The notes beneath the pieces were generated by a model. The model was given only the letters and a program-made list of their open reading frames with translations. It had not been told where the DNA came from and ran no database searches. Positions 23,766 to 32,042 of a stretch of DNA of 64,000 bases are shown here, piece by piece; position 1 is the first letter of the stretch; each line of letters starts with the position of its first letter. This DNA comes from Phycisphaerae bacterium RAS1 (GTDB lineage: Bacteria > Planctomycetota > Phycisphaerae > UBA1845 > Fen-1342). The stretch is taken from the NCBI GenBank assembly GCA_007859745.1, contig SMLU01000001.1, positions 1,054,001-1,118,000 on the forward strand, read 5' to 3'. Both the position numbers and the translations under genes were made by a program.

Positions 23766-24757
23766 TAGGTCGAACCTCCGTCTTTCGGACCCGCCAGAGG
23801 AACATACGGCGGCGCCACATGGCTGAGGAACTGCGCTTTGAAGGACGGCGCGAGCACGCGACTTTCATGCGCGGCTTTGGCGATGAGCTGGTCGGCATTC
23901 AGTCGGTCGAGCGAAAAGAGCCCCTGTGGGACCTTGGGGTCGATTCGGCAGACCTGCTCCGCGCCCAGAAGATGAAGTGTCTGTTTGTGAACTCCGATAC
24001 TTTGCCCGCGCATGATCACGTCCACGGCCGCGTTGCGCCACTGCCACAGGCCACCGCGATCGAGGGCGTTTGTGCGGGCGACGACCGCGTCCGTGGTCCC
24101 TACGCTGAATACGTGAATGCTCGCGAGCGGGACACTGAGAACGCTCAGTGCTTCGATCACGCCCACCATGGTAGGATTGTTGGCCCAGACACCGCCGTCG
24201 ATCAATCGCATGTGGTCGACGTCACGAGCAGCCGGGAAGTACGTCGGTGCCGCGCTGGTGGCGAGCGCCACCTTCCACGCCGGAACCTTCCAATCGCGCC
24301 GAAGTCGCTCGTGGTGAGGCGTCCTGAAGATGTAAACGTCGTCTTCGCCCAGGTTGTAGGATGGAATCACCAGCCGCTTACGGCTTTGACCGAAGAGTTT
24401 GTCGCCGAACGCATCGCGCTCGCGCAGTGCCGACGCGAGCGGAATCTCCGAGAACTTCCGCGTGAAGTAATGAGAGATTGAGCGCAGTCCGAGTCGATTA
24501 CGAAAAATGCCGCCGCCGTGCCGGGTGTAGAACTGCACGATTTCGCGCGGCCGCATGCCCAAGCCAAGCCCCAAGGCGATGATGCCGCCGGTCGAAGTTC
24601 CGACGATCAAATCAAAGTGGTTTGTGACATCGACCTGGAAATCGTCTTCAAGCGACGCCAGCACGGCGGCGGCAAAAAGGCCCTTAATTCCGCCCCCGTC
24701 GAACGAGAGGATCTGGAATCGAGAGTCGATCGTCGGCTGGGTTGATGGCTGCATCAC
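23765..24757 (-). CDS. capV: Patatin-like phospholipase effector (CapV-like)
   Basis: The protein has 330 residues. It has the oxyanion glycines in LSFDGGGIKGLFAA (about 18-31), the nucleophile elbow GTSTGG with Ser55, and the catalytic aspartate in RLIDGGVWANNP near residue 187. Patatin effectors of type I CBASS are activated by the cyclic nucleotide of their partner and degrade inner-membrane phospholipids. The adjacent CD-NTase gene and the absence of E1/E2 or JAB genes define a minimal type I system. This gene comes first in the operon. Confidence 0.92.
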   Translation of the reverse strand: MMQPSTQPTIDSRFQILSFDGGGIKGLFAAAVLASLEDDFQVDVTNHFDLIVGTSTGGIIALGLGLGMRPREIVQFYTRHGGGIFRNRLGLRSISHYFTRKFSEIPLASALRERDAFGDKLFGQSRKRLVIPSYNLGEDDVYIFRTPHHERLRRDWKVPAWKVALATSAAPTYFPAARDVDHMRLIDGGVWANNPTMVGVIEALSVLSVPLASIHVFSVGTTDAVVARTNALDRGGLWQWRNAAVDVIMRGQSIGVHKQTLHLLGAEQVCRIDPKVPQGLFSLDRLNADQLIAKAAHESRVLAPSFKAQFLSHVAPPYVPLAGPKDGGST

Positions 24758-24908
24758 ACCACGCCTAGCAATTTCCGTTCCATGTTACCCCACGGATGGT
24801 ATTTCGTCGATTCAGCGCGAACTCTCTAAGCGCCGGGGGATTACCCGATCAGTAACCTAACGGCGTGGCAGGTCGCCGTGTCAAAGTGGCAGGCAACTGA
24901 AAGCGTTT

Positions 24909-26675
24909 TCAGGCAATTGTGGCGTCGGTCTGCGTCGGAGCCAGATGATGCTCACGCATCCAACCCAGCGCAATACGAAGGCGAGTGGGCTCGAAGCGTT
25001 TCTTCGATTCGTGCCAGTTTTCGCGGACTTCGGTGATGATGGTGTCGTCGGTGGCGGGGTGGCCGGCGCGGAGGAGGTCGGACCAGGCGGCGAAGAGGGT
25101 GGCGACGATTTCGGCGCGTTCGGTGTCGAACTTCTCCATCCAGGCGAGCAGGAAATCCATCTTGGCCTTGCCGGCGCCGAGATACTTCTCCGCCGCGGCG
25201 AGCAGTTGAGCGGATTTCGCGCCGGGGTGGTACGTGTGCCGGGTCTTGTCGCCGGCGATGGTTCGTTTGACGAACCAGCCGTTCTTCTGGGCGGCGCTTT
25301 CCAGTTTGTAGAGGTACTCGGCGTCTAGTGGGCCGGCGGCGGCGCGCTTGAACTCGCCTTCCAGATCGACGCCGACGTACGCCTCGGCCAGATAGAGGCA
25401 CTTTTCGAGCTGCACGCGGCCGAAAGTCGGCCGCGCGTGCAGCCGGTCGATGATGTACGCGGCGATGGCGGCACGCCTGAAGTAGATCGTGGCGCTGTGT
25501 TTCCGAGCGGGCGCTGGGGCTGCGTCCGTCGTTGTGTGAGCAGGCCGAAAGACCCTTTGGAGTAGCGAAGGGAGCAGGGCCTCAGAATCTCTCGCCGCAC
25601 GAGCACGAAGTTGTCGCAGCCGCTCGATTCTCTGAAAGAGATGCACGAGCGCTTCCTGTGCTTCGGCAGTCGGCATCGGAACTTGAAGCGCCAGGAAGTG
25701 TTCCGGGCGCGTTCGTTCGCGTCTTGCGCCAACGCCGCGAGTGAGCGTGGCCAAATTCTTCATGAACCAAGGTGTGCGAAACATCGCGGCCAGATACTTG
25801 GGGACGCCGAAGCCCGGGATGCAGCGAAAAGTGCGATATTCCGGAGAGGCGTACACTCCCACGAATTCCGTTGTGCAAACCGCAATTGCGCCTTCCCAGC
25901 CTTTCACTTGGCTGAGAACGACCGCGTCTTGATAAAGGCGATTGAACCGCTTGTAGGTTGTTTCCGAGCCGCGCACGGCCTGCTTCGCGAACATCCCGGC
26001 ACCGAAGCCGCGCAGACCAATCTGCGGATACTCGCCGTCCGGCACGATTGGGACTGACTCCTCGTGAAGCTCCAAGACCTCGCCAAGCGGGACAATTCTG
26101 TTGCGTGCCGCGTGAAAATGGGAGCTGGTGATCAGCATCTCCGATTCTTGGTCGGCTTGCTGTCGAATTCGTTGAACCTCGGCAAGTTGCACTGCGACTT
26201 GGTCGATCTGGTCCACGATCCGCCGTTGCTCCTCCAGCGGCGGCAGCGGAACCCGGTAGGCGAGCACATGGGCGGGTCTAATTGCGGCGTAATTCGTAGT
26301 TCCCTGCGCCGCGACTTGCTCGAAGAACGCAGGCGTACGAATGAAGTAGCCGAGAAAACCGCGGTTGAGCTTGGCCGAGTCGATCTCGAATAGGAAGTAG
26401 TGGCTGCTCACGATCGCGCCGTCGAGTTCGGCGGGGACAATGCCATATCCGCCCATCTTCGCGTCGATCTCGGCTACGAGAAACTCACCACTGCGGCAGA
26501 CTTGTTGTTCTTTCGTCTTGAGCGCCACTCCATCGACGACATCGCGTATCACGATGCCCTTGGCGTGAAGCTGCACGCGGCAACGCTTGTACGAGCCAGC
26601 GTCGTCGATGCGGACGAACTCTTTCCGGTGCCGCAGTACCGTTCCGAGCGAAACTATCGGCCACGGCGCACTCAC
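24909..26675 (-). CDS. hsdS: Type I restriction specificity subunit (HsdS) with extra C-terminal domain
   Basis: This is 588 residues, longer than the usual 400-450. Two target-recognition domains, each followed by a conserved helix (PLPPLEEQRRIVDQIDQ near 150; MPTAEAQEALVHLFQRIERL near 340), set DNA specificity. After residue 395 comes an additional 190-residue domain. It begins AAIAAYIIDRLHARPT, then LEKCLYLAEAYVG and a GPLD turn, and ends with IITEVRENWHESKKRF. This pattern recalls the Panacea/SocA-like fold of antitoxin proteins. The start overlaps the DUF1016 stop, so it is co-translated with the rest of the operon. Confidence 0.85.
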   Translation of the reverse strand: MSAPWPIVSLGTVLRHRKEFVRIDDAGSYKRCRVQLHAKGIVIRDVVDGVALKTKEQQVCRSGEFLVAEIDAKMGGYGIVPAELDGAIVSSHYFLFEIDSAKLNRGFLGYFIRTPAFFEQVAAQGTTNYAAIRPAHVLAYRVPLPPLEEQRRIVDQIDQVAVQLAEVQRIRQQADQESEMLITSSHFHAARNRIVPLGEVLELHEESVPIVPDGEYPQIGLRGFGAGMFAKQAVRGSETTYKRFNRLYQDAVVLSQVKGWEGAIAVCTTEFVGVYASPEYRTFRCIPGFGVPKYLAAMFRTPWFMKNLATLTRGVGARRERTRPEHFLALQVPMPTAEAQEALVHLFQRIERLRQLRARAARDSEALLPSLLQRVFRPAHTTTDAAPAPARKHSATIYFRRAAIAAYIIDRLHARPTFGRVQLEKCLYLAEAYVGVDLEGEFKRAAAGPLDAEYLYKLESAAQKNGWFVKRTIAGDKTRHTYHPGAKSAQLLAAAEKYLGAGKAKMDFLLAWMEKFDTERAEIVATLFAAWSDLLRAGHPATDDTIITEVRENWHESKKRFEPTRLRIALGWMREHHLAPTQTDATIA

Positions 26676-27901
26676 GAATGCCGCCCCCGCTTGCGTTTCG
26701 AGCTTGGACGACGGGGCGTCGGTTGCGCACTTCCCCTCCGCTCAAGCGCGGCGCGTGTGCGCTCGATCTCCTGCGCCAAGAGCCTCTCATCAGGCAACGC
26801 CGTGCGATACTCGGCCGCAACGACCTTGTTCGGCAGCCCCTCCAGTGCGTAGCGGGCGACGGCCGCATCTTTCTGGGCGCAGAGGATGAGACCGACCGGC
26901 GGATTCTCGCCGGGTTGGACCCAATGCTCGCGCGCGAAATTCAGGTATAAATGCATTTGGCCGGCGTCGGCGTGCGTGAAGCGGCCGAGCTTCAGGTCGA
27001 TGACGATCAGGCAGCGCAGCCGGCGGTGGAAGAAGAGCAAATCCACGCGATACCACTCGTCGCCGATGCGGAGCCGCCGCTGGCGGCCCACAAAGGCGAA
27101 ATCACCGCCGAGTTCGAGCAGGAACGTCTCCAACTGGTGGATGAGGGCGTCTTCGAGGTCGGTCTCGGAGTATTCGTCCTTGAGGTTTAGAAACTCCAGG
27201 ACGTAGGGGTCTTTGATTTCCTCATCGACTGTGATGGTGTCGTCCGGACGCGATTTTTCGCCCTTGCGGAGCAGCGCGGCCGTGTCGCGCGAGAGTGCGG
27301 TGCGCTCGTAGAATTGCGTCGAAATCTGGCGCTCAAGCTGCCGCACCGACCAGCCGCCGCGTAGAGCCTCAGATTCGTAGAAGCGACGGGCGAGGGGATT
27401 CTTGAGCGAGAGCAGCTTGACGTAGTGCGACCAGGGCAAGGGGAACCGCGTGGCGAGCGCGGACAGGGACGAATCGCCAGATGGTGTCTGGCGATTCACG
27501 AGGTCGGGTGATTGTGCAGGCGCTGTCTGAACAATGTTGCGGGCCGGCGATTCTTCAGACGGTGTCTGAAGAATCTGGTGGTGCGGCCAGTTGAGGAAGA
27601 AGCGACGCATCTGCGTCAGGTTTACGTAACCGAACCCCCGCCCGAATCGCGCCGTGAGGTCCGCGGCAAGCCGCCTCAACAGCGCTTCGCCATACTCCGC
27701 CCGTGAGGCGCCGGCTTGCTCATGCTCGACGATGCGGCGGCCGACATCCCAGTAGGTCGCGGTTATCAGCGCGTTCACGGCGCGGACAGACGTGCGGCGC
27801 GCCGCTTCGAGTAGGTCCACGATACCGCCGAGCACGGCGTCGTAGCCGACCGAGCGCGAGGGCTGGGCGATGGCCGTGGTCTGTTTTCGCCGTGCGGCCA
27901 T
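26672..27901 (-). CDS. DUF1016 / YhcG-type PD-(D/E)xK nuclease
   Basis: The gene encodes 409 residues. The N-terminal DUF1016 domain (about 20-230) includes SVRAVNALITATYWDVGRRI and a helical module SVRQLERQISTQFYERTALS. The C-terminal nuclease has VDLLFFHRRLRCLIVIDLK, giving the Asp and Asp-x-Lys of a PD-(D/E)xK site. YhcG-like proteins often travel with type I restriction operons. The gene lies between hsdM and hsdS, sharing the ATG/TAA junction with hsdM. It may act as an accessory nuclease or recombination protein; a role in the core restriction complex is not implied. Confidence 0.88.
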   Translation of the reverse strand: MAARRKQTTAIAQPSRSVGYDAVLGGIVDLLEAARRTSVRAVNALITATYWDVGRRIVEHEQAGASRAEYGEALLRRLAADLTARFGRGFGYVNLTQMRRFFLNWPHHQILQTPSEESPARNIVQTAPAQSPDLVNRQTPSGDSSLSALATRFPLPWSHYVKLLSLKNPLARRFYESEALRGGWSVRQLERQISTQFYERTALSRDTAALLRKGEKSRPDDTITVDEEIKDPYVLEFLNLKDEYSETDLEDALIHQLETFLLELGGDFAFVGRQRRLRIGDEWYRVDLLFFHRRLRCLIVIDLKLGRFTHADAGQMHLYLNFAREHWVQPGENPPVGLILCAQKDAAVARYALEGLPNKVVAAEYRTALPDERLLAQEIERTRAALERRGSAQPTPRRPSSKRKRGRHS

Positions 27902-29460
27902 TAGCGGCTCTCCGCGAGCACATGCTTGATTTCGTGCATGATCTCGATGATGCGCTGCTCCTTGGTCAGGATGTCCTCAACGAGCTGCTCGGGCGGGAGG
28001 TGCGCCAAATCCTCGGCGGCGCTGGGGTTCTTGATGTCGAGGTTGCAGCCCTTCGCGAGTACGTCGGCAGCCCGAACCTTCCAGGCGCGTTCGTTTTCAA
28101 CACGCTTTTTTGCGGGCCACCACGCGACGCAATCGGAAAACTCCTCGTACTGGAGCGGCTGCGTCTTCGTGTAATTCTTGCGGCCCTCGGGGAGGGGTTG
28201 CTCGTAGAACCAAACGTCCTTCGTGGCGCCGGAACGGTCGAAGAACAGCAGGTTCGTCGGAATGTTTGTGTACGGTGCGAAAACCCCGTTTGGGAGCCGG
28301 ACGATCGTGTGCAGGTTAAAGTCCTTCAGCAGCTCCTCCTTGATGCGGGCACAGACACCGTCGCCAAAGAGCGTGCCGTTTGGCACGACGACTGCGGCCC
28401 GGCCGCCGCGTTCGGAGCCGTGGCCGGGGCGTTTGAGTTTTCGCATGATGAGTTGCAGGAAGAGCATCGCTGTCTCAGAAGTCTGCTTGTCCTCCGGGAA
28501 ATTCGACAGGATGCCGCGTTCTTCCTCGCCGCCGAACGGCGGATTCGTAAGGATGATGTCCACGCGGTCCTTGTCGCCGATCTGCATCACCGGCGTTGCG
28601 AGACTGTTGCCGGTGTCAATCCGCGGGAAATCGAGACCGTGAAGCAACAAGTTCATCTGGGCTAGCAAGTACGGCAGCGGCTTGGCCTCGGCGCCGATGA
28701 TGCTCTGTTCCTGAAGTTGCTTTCGGTCCTGGACGGTCTTGCACTGCTGTTCGAGGTGGCGAAAGGTCTCGACCAGGAATCCGCCGGTTCCGCAGGCGGG
28801 GTCGAGGATCGTCTCGCCGAGTCGCGGGTTGGTCACTTTAACCATGAGGCGTACGACCGGGCGCGGTGTGTAGAACTCGCCCGAGTCGCCGGCAGCGTCG
28901 CGCATCTCCTTCAGCATCGACTCGTACAGGTGGCCGAGGGTGTGAATTTCGTCGCTGCTGGAGAAGTGAATCGCGTTGATCTTGTTGATCACGTCGCGCA
29001 GCAGGTAGCCGTTGATCATGCGGTTGACGGTGCCGTGGAAGACGGACGCGATTACGTCGCGACGGTCGCCGCCGTTGGCGCCCTGGAGCGAACGCAGATA
29101 CGCGAATAGGCCGCGTCCGCGCTTGCCGTCTGGCCGCATGGCCTCGTCCTGATTGATGAACGCGATCAGCTCATCGCCGGTGATGCCGTCGTCTTTGGCA
29201 GCCCAATTGCGCCAGCGGTACGGCGGCTCAATGGCGGGGCGAAAGCGCTTTCCGGCCAGCGTCGCTTCCTGCTCGCGGACGTGCTCCATGTCGTCGAGGA
29301 ATTTGATGAACATGATCCACGTCAGCATCGGTAGGCGGTCAAGGTCGCCGTTGAGCCCCTTGTCTTTCCGCATAATGTCGCGGGCGGATTTGACGAGGCG
29401 GCCGAGCTGCTGCGCGGTCGTGAGGGGCTCATCGATTCGAGTCTTCTTCGCCATCGGCAC
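27901..29460 (-). CDS. hsdM: Type I restriction methyltransferase subunit (HsdM)
   Basis: The protein has 519 residues; a start two codons later is equally good. The N-terminal helical domain (HsdM_N) is followed by SAM-binding motif I ILDPACGTGGFL and catalytic motif IV ILTNPPFGG, the gamma-class order of type I enzymes. With HsdS it methylates N6-adenine in a bipartite site and protects the host. Gene order is R, M, DUF1016, S on one strand with short spacings, indicating a single transcript. Confidence 0.95.
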   Translation of the reverse strand: MPMAKKTRIDEPLTTAQQLGRLVKSARDIMRKDKGLNGDLDRLPMLTWIMFIKFLDDMEHVREQEATLAGKRFRPAIEPPYRWRNWAAKDDGITGDELIAFINQDEAMRPDGKRGRGLFAYLRSLQGANGGDRRDVIASVFHGTVNRMINGYLLRDVINKINAIHFSSSDEIHTLGHLYESMLKEMRDAAGDSGEFYTPRPVVRLMVKVTNPRLGETILDPACGTGGFLVETFRHLEQQCKTVQDRKQLQEQSIIGAEAKPLPYLLAQMNLLLHGLDFPRIDTGNSLATPVMQIGDKDRVDIILTNPPFGGEEERGILSNFPEDKQTSETAMLFLQLIMRKLKRPGHGSERGGRAAVVVPNGTLFGDGVCARIKEELLKDFNLHTIVRLPNGVFAPYTNIPTNLLFFDRSGATKDVWFYEQPLPEGRKNYTKTQPLQYEEFSDCVAWWPAKKRVENERAWKVRAADVLAKGCNLDIKNPSAAEDLAHLPPEQLVEDILTKEQRIIEIMHEIKHVLAESR

Positions 29461-29468
29461 TTAGCTCG

Positions 29469-31844
29469 TTACGCAGCGTAAAGGATCGTCTGAAGCTCGT
29501 GGACGGCGTCGCGGAGCTGGTCCGGACCGCCGAAGTGGGCCGCAATCTCGACAACGTTGCCGTGGCGCGAGATCGGCGGAACCTTCAATACATCTGGAAG
29601 CAGGAACTGGGCCGTACCATGCTCTGCGTACTTTTCGAGCAACTCGTTCAGAATCGATCTCGCCTCTGGGCCATGTTGGTCAAAGAAGTCCCGCTTTTCG
29701 CGCCGCAGGCGATCTGCCCTCTCACGCCGCGTGCGAAGTGGAGCGTTATACGCGACGTGGCACAGCAGGTCGAAGGGGTCGGCGTCGGGCTGATTGGTTG
29801 TCGCCGCGAGTTCGTCGAAGTCGATGCCTCGATCCGTGAGTTTCGCGATGATTTCGGCACGGTGCTCGGGATTCGCCCAGCCGGCGCGAAGCTCCGCGGC
29901 GGTCGGATAGAGCGTCCGAACACGGTCGGCGGCGTAGTCGGTGTAGCGGACGACGCGAAGCTGCCGTCCCTGGTCGTCCATTTCGTAAACGAGATGAGCG
30001 GCAATCTCGACGTGGCCGTGGTCTACGTAGAATTTGCGACGCTCGTTTGGGGGAACCGGGTCGATGATGGTGGCGCCGGTGTTGGCGATGACGATGTCGC
30101 CGCCGTCGTCGAGCACTTCTTCTGGGTCGATTATCACTTCATTCGTCACTTGCCCGTTTTCGTCGATTTCCTGCTGAGTGACCAAAGCCGGCTCGCCGTC
30201 GAATTCGGGGTCGGCGAAATGTCGCGTGGCTGAACCGGTGTAATCGAGAATGCTGAAGAAATACTTGCCGTAGTCGTCGCGGACGCGCGTGCCGCGGCCG
30301 ATGATTTGCTTGAACTCGGTCATGGAGCCGACGACACGCGCGATCGCGATGTTCTTGCACGTTGGGGCGTCGATGCCGGTCGTGAGAAGCTGCGACGTCG
30401 TAAGGATGACGGGCGAGGTCGTCTCAAGCTCCTGGAAGCGGCTCAAGTGGCCGCGCCCGATCGCCCCCTCCTCGGACGTGACGCGGCAAACGTAATCCGG
30501 GTAGCGCTGCACTAGATCCGAATTCAGATTTGTCAGCGCGCGACGCATTTCGTCGGCGTGCTCCTGGTCCACGCAGAACACCATCGTCTTCGCGAAGCGG
30601 TCCGTGCGCTTCAGGAAGTCGGTCAGGTGGCGCGCGATGGCTTCGGTTCGTGCGCGGAGCGCGACGACACGCTCGAAATCCTTCGTGTGGTACTCGTCGT
30701 CTGGAATCTCACGGCCAAAGCGGTCGAGTTCGCCCTGGTTCGGGCGCCATCCGGCCGCATCAAACGTCGTGATGACTCGATGCACGCGGTACGGTGCGAG
30801 AAAGCCGTCGTCGATGCCCTGTCGCAAGCTGTACGTGTAGAGCGGGTTGCCGAAATAGCGGTACGTGTCGCGGTTGTCGTCGCGGAGCGGCGTAGCCGTC
30901 ATGCCGATCTGGAACGCGGGGGCAAAGTAATTGAGGATTTCACGCCAATTGCTGTCGTCGTTTGCGCTGCCCCGGTGACACTCGTCCACGATGATCAGGT
31001 CGAAAAAATCAGGAGCAAACTCGCGGAAGAGGCCGGGACGACGCTCGTCCGTGGCGATGGCCTGATAGATCGCGAAGTACATCTCGCGGCTCTTCACGAC
31101 CTCGCCGTGCTCGATCTTGTGGCGGGCATCGGCGAACGGCGTGAAGGTCTTGTCCTTCGGGTCGTCGATCAGGATGTCGCGGTCGGCGAGGTACAGGATC
31201 TTCGGTTTGCGATGCTCGCCGGTGCGGTTCCAGCGCGACGACCAGAGCTTCCAGCAGATCTGAAATGCTACGACCGTCTTGCCAGTGCCGGTCGCCATTG
31301 TGAGCAAGTTGCGTGAACGGTCCTGAAGAACGGCTTGAACCGCTCGATTGATCGCGATTTCCTGATAGTAGCGCGGCGTTTTGCCAACATGCAAGAAGCA
31401 CGGCGAGAGCAGTTTCTCGCCGATCTCAGGTGAAATCTTCTCAGCAGCGCACAGCCGCGACCACAGCTCCTGCGGTGTGGGAAAGCGGTCGAACTCGCGT
31501 TCCGTTCCGGTCAGGTAATCGAATTCGATGATGCCGTGGCCGTTTGTCGCGTAGGCGAATTGCAATCCGAGAACCTCGGCGTATTCCTTGGCCTGCTGGA
31601 GACCCGCGCCGGGTGTCCGGTACTCAGCTTTCGCTTCGACCACGGCAATCGGAAAGTCCCGCGTGTAGCGGAGCAGGTAATCGGCGCGCTTTTGGGGACC
31701 GCGACGGACTCGGCCGCCGACGACGAGAATCCGCCCGTCAGTGAACGTACGCTGCTCGGTGAAGGAAGCGGGATCGCTGTCCCAACCGGCTTCGATGAGC
31801 TTGGGGAGCACGTACTGACGGCAGGTGTCCGCCTCGTTACTCAA
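29469..31844 (-). CDS. hsdR: Type I restriction motor/nuclease subunit (HsdR)
   Basis: The gene encodes 791 residues. The N-terminal nuclease region contains RADYLLRYTRDFPIAVVEAK, supplying the PD-(D/E)xK-like Asp and Glu-x-Lys. The helicase domains show Walker A MATGTGKTVVAFQ, Walker B IIVDECHRGS and motif VI IGRGTRVRDD. The C-terminus matches EcoEI-type R subunits. It pumps DNA through the complex and cuts at collision points. It begins the operon, 198 bases from a divergent helicase gene, so promoters for both probably lie in 31845-32042. Confidence 0.95.
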   Translation of the reverse strand: MSNEADTCRQYVLPKLIEAGWDSDPASFTEQRTFTDGRILVVGGRVRRGPQKRADYLLRYTRDFPIAVVEAKAEYRTPGAGLQQAKEYAEVLGLQFAYATNGHGIIEFDYLTGTEREFDRFPTPQELWSRLCAAEKISPEIGEKLLSPCFLHVGKTPRYYQEIAINRAVQAVLQDRSRNLLTMATGTGKTVVAFQICWKLWSSRWNRTGEHRKPKILYLADRDILIDDPKDKTFTPFADARHKIEHGEVVKSREMYFAIYQAIATDERRPGLFREFAPDFFDLIIVDECHRGSANDDSNWREILNYFAPAFQIGMTATPLRDDNRDTYRYFGNPLYTYSLRQGIDDGFLAPYRVHRVITTFDAAGWRPNQGELDRFGREIPDDEYHTKDFERVVALRARTEAIARHLTDFLKRTDRFAKTMVFCVDQEHADEMRRALTNLNSDLVQRYPDYVCRVTSEEGAIGRGHLSRFQELETTSPVILTTSQLLTTGIDAPTCKNIAIARVVGSMTEFKQIIGRGTRVRDDYGKYFFSILDYTGSATRHFADPEFDGEPALVTQQEIDENGQVTNEVIIDPEEVLDDGGDIVIANTGATIIDPVPPNERRKFYVDHGHVEIAAHLVYEMDDQGRQLRVVRYTDYAADRVRTLYPTAAELRAGWANPEHRAEIIAKLTDRGIDFDELAATTNQPDADPFDLLCHVAYNAPLRTRRERADRLRREKRDFFDQHGPEARSILNELLEKYAEHGTAQFLLPDVLKVPPISRHGNVVEIAAHFGGPDQLRDAVHELQTILYAA

Positions 31845-32042
31845 GCCAGTCCCTCGTCGAACTCAATCCGGGGGCAAGGGTCTCCGACCTGCCGCCCCGC
31901 GAAAACTGCAAATCACGGCCGATTTCAACCGAGCGCATATGAGACGCCGCTCAACCACCTCATCATAACCCTCAGTAGGCATCGAGCGTATTCAGTTCCG
32001 ACGGGGAAAGCCGCCTAAATCCGAACCTGTTGTTGGAGGTCT

